Source of the DNA: an uncultured Brevibacterium sp.
Lineage (GTDB): Bacteria > Actinomycetota > Actinomycetes > Actinomycetales > Brevibacteriaceae
NCBI GenBank assembly: GCA_902489185.1
Contig: CABTZC010000071.1
Span: 1-8,771, forward strand
Direction: 5' to 3'
Length of the DNA stretch: 8,771 nt
Part shown: one piece after another, positions 6,423 to 8,771 of the stretch
How positions within the stretch are numbered: the first letter of the stretch is position 1
Layout: every line of letters starts with the position of its first letter
The notes under the pieces: model-generated
Seen by the model: the letters and a program-made list of their open reading frames with translations, nothing else
The model's database searches: none
Told to the model about the DNA's origin: nothing
Position numbers and translations under genes: made by a program

Positions 6423-6656
6423 TTAGGCTTCGATCAGATCCACGCGAACGCGTTCACCATGTCCGGCGAGCGCCCCGATGACCGTGCGCAACGCTTTTGC
6501 CGTCCGCCCAGAGCGTCCAATGACGCGTCCCAGGTCATCCGGGTGAACGCGCACCTCCAGGGTCAGGCCCCGGTGAGTGTTGCGCTCACGCACACTGACA
6601 TCTTCAGGGAAATCAACAATCCCGCGGACCAAGTGTTCCAAAGCCTGCTGCAACAC
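6423..6656 (-). CDS. khpA: KH-domain RNA-binding protein (KhpA family)
   Basis: This is a small single-domain RNA-binding protein of 77 residues, the size usual for the KhpA/YlqC family encoded after rpsP. The KH core is VRVHPDDLGRVIGRSGRTAK (35-54), with the GxxG loop GRSG at 47-50, followed by the helix ALRTVIGAL. In Gram-positive bacteria the family partners KhpB/Jag and binds many small RNAs and mRNAs; whether a KhpB exists here cannot be seen. The start is GTG at 6656, 2 nt after the rpsP stop, so translation is probably coupled. It is normally followed by rimM; here a terminator follows directly and rimM is 3 kb away. Confidence 0.95.
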   Translation of the reverse strand: MLQQALEHLVRGIVDFPEDVSVRERNTHRGLTLEVRVHPDDLGRVIGRSGRTAKALRTVIGALAGHGERVRVDLIEA

Positions 6657-6658
6657 GA

Positions 6659-7117
6659 TTAGGCCTCAGCCTTCTCTTCTGCGTTGTCAGCTGCAGCTTC
6701 TTCAGCTGGAGCTTCCTCAGCTGCTGCGTCTTCAGCAGACTCTTCGGCCTTGTCGTCGCCACCCTTAGGAGTAATCGCTTCCTTGATGACGGACTTAGCC
6801 TCAGGAGCAACAAAAGCTTCCTTTTCAGGCTGTCCCTGAACAGTGTTTTCGGTCGAGCCTTCGCCCGTGAACTTGCCCCAGTCTCCGGTGAGCTTCAGCA
6901 GTGCCTTGACCTGGTCCGTAGGCTGAGCGCCCACAGACAGCCAGTACTGAGCACGTTCGGAGTCGATCTTGATCACCGAAGGGTTTTCGGTGGGGTGGTA
7001 CACACCGATCTCTTCGATTGCACGACCGTCACGACGAGTGCGTGAGTCGGCTACAACAACACGGTAGAACGGCTTACGGATCTTACCCATACGGGTCAGA
7101 CGAATTTTGACTGCCAC
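6659..7117 (-). CDS. rpsP: 30S ribosomal protein S16 with acidic C-terminal tail
   Basis: S16 is a small-subunit assembly protein. The N-terminal part matches the family closely: MAVKIRLTRMGKIRKPFYR (1-19), VVADSRTRRDGRAIEEIGVY (21-40), and DSERAQYWLSVGAQPTDQV (52-70). Bacterial S16 is usually about 80-100 residues. This one has 152 because of a tail that becomes strongly Ala/Glu-rich after about residue 121, a kind of extension common in actinobacterial S16. The tail is probably disordered, and its job is unknown. The start is GTG at 7117, preceded by AAGGAG (minus strand, 7129-7134) with a rather long 11-nt spacing. The KH gene follows 2 nt after the stop. A 202-nt structured leader separates it from ffh. 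Confidence 0.98.
   Translation of the reverse strand: MAVKIRLTRMGKIRKPFYRVVVADSRTRRDGRAIEEIGVYHPTENPSVIKIDSERAQYWLSVGAQPTDQVKALLKLTGDWGKFTGEGSTENTVQGQPEKEAFVAPEAKSVIKEAITPKGGDDKAEESAEDAAAEEAPAEEAAADNAEEKAEA
6662..6757 (-). repeat. Degenerate Ala/Glu repeat encoding the S16 tail
   Basis: The last 32 codons of rpsP (residues 121-152) encode mostly Ala, Glu and Asp, including repeated AEEA/AEEAA units. On the plus strand these appear as degenerate repeats of CAGCTG and CTTCTTCAGC words. Low-complexity DNA of this kind can change length by slippage, and lengths may differ between strains. Confidence 0.7.
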
Positions 7118-7319
7118 GGTGGTGGTGTCTCCTTTTTCACATCAATTTTTCGGAAGTTCTCATTCGTGGGGTTAAATCAGTTCTTCCGAATGAACTTCGG
7201 CCGGATCGAGGTTGAGAGGGTCCTGTTCACCGGTCAAGTACAAGCCAATATTTTGCCAAATTTTTTGCGTTGTTTCCAATTAGAGCGGAAATGGCGTACG
7301 TGCCCCGGCACCCCAGCCT
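7118..7319 (-). promoter_or_regulatory. ffh-rpsP intergenic region: candidate rpsP promoter and structured leader
   Basis: No gene is seen in these 202 nt. On the minus strand an AT-rich part (about 7241-7280) holds a possible promoter: TTGGAA (7274-7279), an 18-bp spacer and CAAAAT (7250-7255). Downstream, the leader can fold in competing ways. TTCGGAAG (7149-7156) pairs with CTTCCGAA (7183-7190). CATTCG (7161-7166) pairs with CGAATG (7187-7192). CCGAA (7186-7190) pairs with TTCGG (7196-7200). These pairings share the segment 7183-7192 and so exclude each other, as in a switching leader. The rpsP ribosome-binding site is just beyond (7129-7134). No convincing terminator follows ffh: a short GTGC/GCAC stem near 7300 has no T run. 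Confidence 0.45.
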
Positions 7320-8771
7320 TTACCGGCCGAACCCGCCGCCGAATCCCTTGGGCAACTTCGAAAAGTCGATTTCGTCGTCATCGAGGTCGATTCCACCAAA
7401 GGATGCGCCCTGCTTCTTAGGCAACTTGCCTTCGCGTCGCAGCTGCTCGTCGCGTTCTGCCTGCGCGCGCTTTGCCGGGTTACCCGACTTTGCTTTGCCC
7501 TTCTTTTTAGCCGCGCCCTTCTTACGGCGGTTCGAACCACCTGGTCCGCCGCCTCCGGGCATGCCAGGCATTCCGGGCATACCTCCACCCGGCATCGCAG
7601 GCATCCCTGGCATTCCGCCACCGGCACCCCCTGCACCACCTGGCATCGCTGGTATTCCCGGCATGCGCCGTCCGCCACCGAACTGCTTCATCATCTTCTG
7701 AGCCTGAGCGAAACGGTCCATCAGCTGGTTAATGGTGGTCACGGAGTTACCCGAACCACGAGCAATACGCGCGCGGCGCGAACCGTTTAGAATCTTGGGG
7801 TTTGCGCGTTCCTGGGGAGTCATCGACCGAATGATTGCTTCAACACGGTCAATCTCACGGTCATCAAACGCTTCGATCGCTTCTTTGTACTGCCCCATGC
7901 CTGGCATCATGCGCAGCATTTTCTTCAACGAGCCCATCTTCTTGATGGACTCCATCATGTTGAGGAAGTCGTTGAGGTCAAAGGACTCACCCGACTGTAC
8001 CTTTTTGGCAAGCTTCTCTGACTGCTTCGCGTCAAAGGTCTTTTCAGCCTGCTCAATGAGGGTGAGAATGTCACCCATATCCAAGATGCGGTCGGCCATA
8101 CGGTCCGGGTGGAACAGCTCAAAGTCTTTGAGCCCTTCACCCGTGGACGCGAACATGATGGGCTTCCCGGTGACTTCGGCAACCGAAAGCGCGGCACCAC
8201 CTCGGGAGTCACCGTCAAGCTTCGACAGGACCACACCGGTGAAGTCGACACCTTCGTTGAACGCCTGAGCGGTGGAAACCGCGTCTTGACCAATCATGGC
8301 GTCAATGACGAAAAGGACTTCGTCCGGGTTCACAGCTGCACGAATATCGGCAGCCTGCTGCATGAGCACTTCGTCAATACCCAAACGACCAGCCGTGTCA
8401 ACGATCACCACGTCATACAGCTTTGACTTCGCAACTTCCATGGAGTCGCGAGCGACCTTAACCGGGTCACCAACACCGTTACCCGGTTCAGGCGCATACA
8501 CATACGCACCCGCACGCGATCCCACAACCTCAAGCTGGTTCACCGCGTTGGGGCGCTGAAGGTCAGCCGCCACCAGCATGGGGCGGTGCCCGTCACTCTT
8601 GAGCCAGTGAGCAAGCTTTCCAGCCAGCGTGGTCTTACCGGCACCCTGCAGACCCGCCAACATGATGACGGTAGGTGGCTTCTTCGCAAACTGGATCCGA
8701 CGGGTCTTCCCACCCAGAATCTGCACCAGTTCGTCATTCACAATCTTGACGACCTGCTGGCCCGGGCTGAG
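7320..8771 (-). CDS. ffh: Signal recognition particle protein Ffh (SRP54), 5' end truncated by window
   Basis: Ffh is the SRP GTPase that, with 4.5S RNA, carries ribosomes making membrane proteins to FtsY. The window shows 483 residues up to the stop; the N-domain start, roughly 80 residues by family length, is cut off. Visible residues (numbered from the edge) include the end of the N domain (LSPGQQVVKIVNDEL, 1-15), the P-loop GLQGAGKT (40-47), DTAGR (125-129), SKLDGDSRGG (183-192) and the ASTGEGLKDF stretch (208-217). The methionine-rich M domain has MMESIKKMGSLKKMLRMMPG (272-291) and the RNA-binding RRARIARGSG (332-341). A Gly/Met/Pro-rich stretch (about 365-412), a Lys-rich segment and the end IDLDDDEIDFSKLPKGFGGG (461-480) make the long tail typical of actinobacterial Ffh. 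The GTG at 8741 is internal and not the start, because conserved Ffh sequence continues upstream to the window edge. Confidence 0.98.
   Translation of the reverse strand, partial: LSPGQQVVKIVNDELVQILGGKTRRIQFAKKPPTVIMLAGLQGAGKTTLAGKLAHWLKSDGHRPMLVAADLQRPNAVNQLEVVGSRAGAYVYAPEPGNGVGDPVKVARDSMEVAKSKLYDVVIVDTAGRLGIDEVLMQQAADIRAAVNPDEVLFVIDAMIGQDAVSTAQAFNEGVDFTGVVLSKLDGDSRGGAALSVAEVTGKPIMFASTGEGLKDFELFHPDRMADRILDMGDILTLIEQAEKTFDAKQSEKLAKKVQSGESFDLNDFLNMMESIKKMGSLKKMLRMMPGMGQYKEAIEAFDDREIDRVEAIIRSMTPQERANPKILNGSRRARIARGSGNSVTTINQLMDRFAQAQKMMKQFGGGRRMPGIPAMPGGAGGAGGGMPGMPAMPGGGMPGMPGMPGGGGPGGSNRRKKGAAKKKGKAKSGNPAKRAQAERDEQLRREGKLPKKQGASFGGIDLDDDEIDFSKLPKGFGGGFGR
7536..7679 (-). repeat. Degenerate MPG-type repeat in the Ffh tail
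   Basis: About 48 codons (visible residues 365-412) encode runs of Met-Pro-Gly, Pro-Ala-Met and Gly stretches. On the plus strand the DNA shows repeated GGCAT-(T/C)CC-(T/G)GGCAT-like words. The segment adds a flexible, methionine-bearing stretch after the M domain. Expansion by slippage is plausible, and length variation between relatives is expected. Confidence 0.7.

Noticed and set aside
7295..7319. Terminator after ffh
   Set aside because: Only a short GTGC/GCAC stem is present, with no T run, so it does not resemble an intrinsic terminator.
7536..7679. CRISPR-like or satellite repeat
   Set aside because: The repeats are degenerate, have no spacers, and are explained by Met-Pro-Gly coding in the Ffh tail.
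7270..7701. Plus-strand 143-residue Pro-rich open frame
   Set aside because: It is antisense to the Gly/Met/Pro-rich tail of Ffh; its composition mirrors that repeat and it has no family features.
8735..8741. Possible start of ffh at GTG 8741 or ATG 8737
   Set aside because: Conserved Ffh sequence (LSPGQQVVKIVNDEL) continues upstream in frame to the window edge, so the true start lies outside. The ATG is out of frame.

Overview
The window is a conserved translation and protein-export neighbourhood from a moderately high-GC actinobacterium. The signs are the order ffh - rpsP - KH protein - rimM - trmD - rplS - lepB, GTG starts on rpsP and the KH gene, a Gly/Met/Pro-rich tail on Ffh, an Ala/Glu-rich tail on S16, and two consecutive type I signal peptidase genes after rplS. 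An Actinomycetaceae or Micrococcales-like genome is a guess; no rRNA or other taxonomic marker is present.

Layout from left to right. On the minus strand: lepB copy 1 (3' end cut by the window), lepB copy 2 and rplS sit 11 nt apart from each other. A 182-nt leader with two stem-loops separates rplS from trmD, and trmD is separated from rimM by 1 nt. On the plus strand, 3368-6347 carries two tandem paralogous genes for lipoproteins with PQQ-like beta-propeller repeats, 10 nt apart, ending at a strong bidirectional terminator. Back on the minus strand: a KH-domain RNA-binding protein, rpsP (S16), a 202-nt leader, and ffh (5' end cut by the window).

The minus-strand genes support ribosome maturation (RimM, S16, L19), tRNA modification (TrmD), RNA binding (KH protein), co-translational targeting (Ffh) and signal-peptide cleavage (two LepB proteins). 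In most actinobacteria I know of, rpsP, the KH gene, rimM and trmD are adjacent. Here the lipoprotein pair splits them, with a terminator one base past the KH stop codon, so rimM-trmD must be transcribed from its own promoter. This insertion is the only accessory part of the window and the most interesting: two paralogous surface propellers of unknown job, with a repeat-rich divergent promoter region.

Smaller points of interest are candidate ribosomal-protein leader RNAs before rplS and rpsP, a terminator-like hairpin inside the start of lepB copy 2, and an 18-bp tandem duplication in that gene. I found no tRNA, rRNA, CRISPR array, insertion sequence, phage or toxin gene.
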